A stretch of 16,969 bases of DNA from an uncultured Eubacteriales bacterium. Its GTDB lineage: Bacteria; Bacillota; Clostridia; TANB77; CAG-508. The DNA is taken from the NCBI GenBank assembly GCA_905203305.1, contig CAJKVH010000019.1:1-16969 (forward strand), in the 5' to 3' direction. The notes beneath the pieces were generated by a model. That model ran no database searches. It was given only the letters and a program-made list of their open reading frames with translations, and had not been told where the DNA came from. Below are positions 14,362-16,969 of the stretch, piece after piece. The number at the start of each line of letters is the position of its first letter. Within the stretch, counting starts at the first letter, position 1. Position numbers and translations under genes: made by a program.

Positions 14362-16306
<1,945 letters not shown>

Positions 16307-16312
16307 TAAAAT

Positions 16313-16355
16313 AAAAAATTGGTAAGTTTTAAGTAAACCTACCAATTTTTTTTTT
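16313..16355 (+). terminator. Terminator of groESL
   Basis: AAAAAATTGGTA (16313-16324) pairs with TACCAATTTTTT (16340-16351), 12 bp, with a small inner GTTT/AAAC pairing in the loop and a long T run to 16355. It begins 7 bases after the groEL stop. Confidence 0.9.
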
Positions 16356-16390
16356 AAAATCATCTAGTAATTTGTTAGGTGATTTTTTTA
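16356..16390. terminator. Second hairpin between groEL and the XRE gene
   Basis: AAAATCATCTA (16356-16366) and TAGGTGATTTT (16376-16386) pair with one non-standard position, followed on the + strand by a T run to 16389. It overlaps the stop codon of the - strand gene, for which it may also serve as terminator, though its U tract in that direction is short. Confidence 0.5.
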
Positions 16391-16648
16391 TGCTTCATAA
16401 TATTTATCAGTATCAGAATATAAATCATCTAAAGTAATCTCAAGAACTTTACAAAAAGCCAAAGCTTCAAAATCTTTCACAGTCTTTTTACAGTATTCAA
16501 TTTCATATATATCACAAATATACATTGTAACTCCCAATAAATCAAGCCTTTTACATAGTTCTGGTTGAGAAATCTTTTTTTCCTTTCTAAATTTTCTTAA
16601 GTTTTTGCCTATAATATTTAAATTTCCATTTAGTGTTTTTACTTTCAT
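16388..16648 (-). CDS. Small XRE-family (HTH_3) transcriptional regulator
   Basis: 86 residues, - strand, ATG 16648-16646 with GAAAGGAATG upstream. Nearly the whole protein is one helix-turn-helix domain: NIIGKNLRKFRKEKKISQPE leads to the recognition helix around LDLLGVTMYICDIYEIEYCK, then TVKDFEALAFCKVLEITLDDLY. This matches the clostridial form that usually reads RKEKGLTQEELAxKLQLLG and KIExGKRTVTDFELxALAKVL. Three Cys in the domain are unusual. There is no ligand or dimerisation domain. It is divergent from the prepilin-like gene at 16890, and the 241-base gap between them holds phased TGACA sites, so it may control itself, that gene, or both (inference). Confidence 0.88.
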   Translation of the reverse strand: MKVKTLNGNLNIIGKNLRKFRKEKKISQPELCKRLDLLGVTMYICDIYEIEYCKKTVKDFEALAFCKVLEITLDDLYSDTDKYYEA

Positions 16649-16732
16649 ATTTTATCATTCCTTTCAATAGAGTCAATATTGGTATGACCATTATTAAATT
16701 TTATTTTTAATTTTATAATAAATAGTTAACTC

Positions 16733-16849
16733 AAATTACAGGAACAAACTGTAAATATGACATTTTTATGACAAAAATTTGACATATATATGTCATTCGA
16801 CAAAATCTATTGTTTTTGTACATGAAATGTGATTAAATAAAATTACAGG
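16733..16849. repeat. AAATTACAGG direct repeat in divergent promoter region
   Basis: AAATTACAGG occurs at 16733-16742 and 16840-16849. The first is followed by CTGTAA (16749-16754), making TTACAG-N7-CTGTAA; the second by CTGT (ACAG-G-CTGT), and it lies just before the -10 box of the prepilin-like gene. Possibly two sites for one regulator. Confidence 0.4.
16757..16802. promoter_or_regulatory. Candidate operator: TGACA half-sites phased at 11 bp
   Basis: TGACA occurs at 16758, 16769 and 16780 and the inverted TGTCA at 16791, each 11 bp apart. The last two form a perfect 16-bp palindrome TGACATATATATGTCA (16780-16795). TTCGACA (16796-16802) follows directly. One half-site per helical turn is typical of cooperative repressor binding. 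Which protein binds is unknown; the adjacent XRE regulator is the obvious candidate. Confidence 0.55.
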
Positions 16850-16852
16850 CTG

Positions 16853-16861
16853 TGGTATAAT
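16853..16861 (+). promoter_or_regulatory. Extended -10 promoter of prepilin-like gene
   Basis: TGGTATAAT has a perfect -10 (16856-16861) with the TGn extension. The hexamer 17 bases upstream of it, TTAAAT (16833-16838), is a poor -35, which fits an extended -10 promoter. It is 28 bases before the ATG. Confidence 0.6.
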
Positions 16862-16889
16862 AAAAATATAAAATATAGGGAGGATAAAA

Positions 16890-16969
16890 ATGTTAAAAAA
16901 TACATTAAGAAGAAACAAAGGAATAACACTAATAGCATTAGTAGTAACAATAATAGTGTTATTAATACT
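16890..16969 (+). CDS. Prepilin-like protein, N-terminus only (cut by window end)
   Basis: ATG 16890 with GGGAGG at 16878-16883. The visible frame reads MLKNTLRRNKGITLIALVVT then IIVLLI, open to the last base. This is a basic leader, a Gly-Ile prepilin cleavage site and a hydrophobic helix, the same design as the gene at 12143 (GITMISLVVT), with Ala instead of the classical Glu at mature position 5. Such proteins are numerous in uncultured Clostridia; most are of unknown function. About 25 residues are seen, so nothing can be said of the mature domain. Confidence 0.85.
   Translation, partial: MLKNTLRRNKGITLIALVVTIIVLLI

Overview
The window is a low-GC, strongly A-rich coding segment from a bacterium of the Bacillota, most likely an uncultured gut-type Clostridia. 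The support is the RNase J, the HrcA/CIRCE-type control of groESL, strong AGGAGG ribosome binding sites, the clostridial form of glutamyl-tRNA synthetase, and prepilin-like proteins with a G-I-T-(L/M)-I-(A/S)-L-V-V-T leader. No ribosomal or transfer RNA gene, CRISPR array or intact transposon was seen. All clear protein genes are on the + strand except an XRE regulator near the right end and two very small genes at 13651-13779 and 14045-14176.

Layout. 1-984 is the C-terminal part of an RNase J gene cut by the window edge. gltX follows (1044-2702), then a DUF951 gene broken by one extra base (2792-2984), rsmD (3127-3696) and a coiled-coil protein (3701-4204) ending at a strong terminator. A second block runs ftsK/spoIIIE (4329-6836), a coiled-coil protein of unknown function (6908-8446), a beta-CASP metallo-beta-lactamase RNA nuclease (8462-10108), a GH15 glycosidase (10234-12132), a frameshifted prepilin-like gene (12143-12647) and uppP (12674-13483). 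Three intergenic gaps (about 1000, 6860 and 10170) carry related short palindromic or direct repeats beside the next ribosome binding site.

The most interesting region is the 877-base gap between uppP and groES. It is filled by two tandem copies of a unit of about 390 bp (period 399 bp). Each copy has a + strand promoter giving a predicted RNA of about 80 nt. Converging on it is a - strand gene for a 42-43 residue basic, amphipathic peptide with a perfect Shine-Dalgarno site, and the two share one bidirectional terminator. In each copy the small RNA carries a repeat of the peptide gene's ribosome-binding and start region, so it can pair with that mRNA. The two copies differ in this recognition sequence, yet each small RNA matches its own mRNA. 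This is the layout of an Fst/par-type type I toxin-antitoxin system, but I do not recognise the peptide family.

To the right, groES-groEL (14362-16306) has a sigma-A promoter, a CIRCE operator and a second CIRCE-like inverted repeat over the -35 box. A divergent pair ends the window: a small XRE regulator (- strand, 16388-16648) and the first 80 bases of another prepilin-like gene (16890 onward). Between them is an array of TGACA half-sites spaced exactly 11 bp apart.
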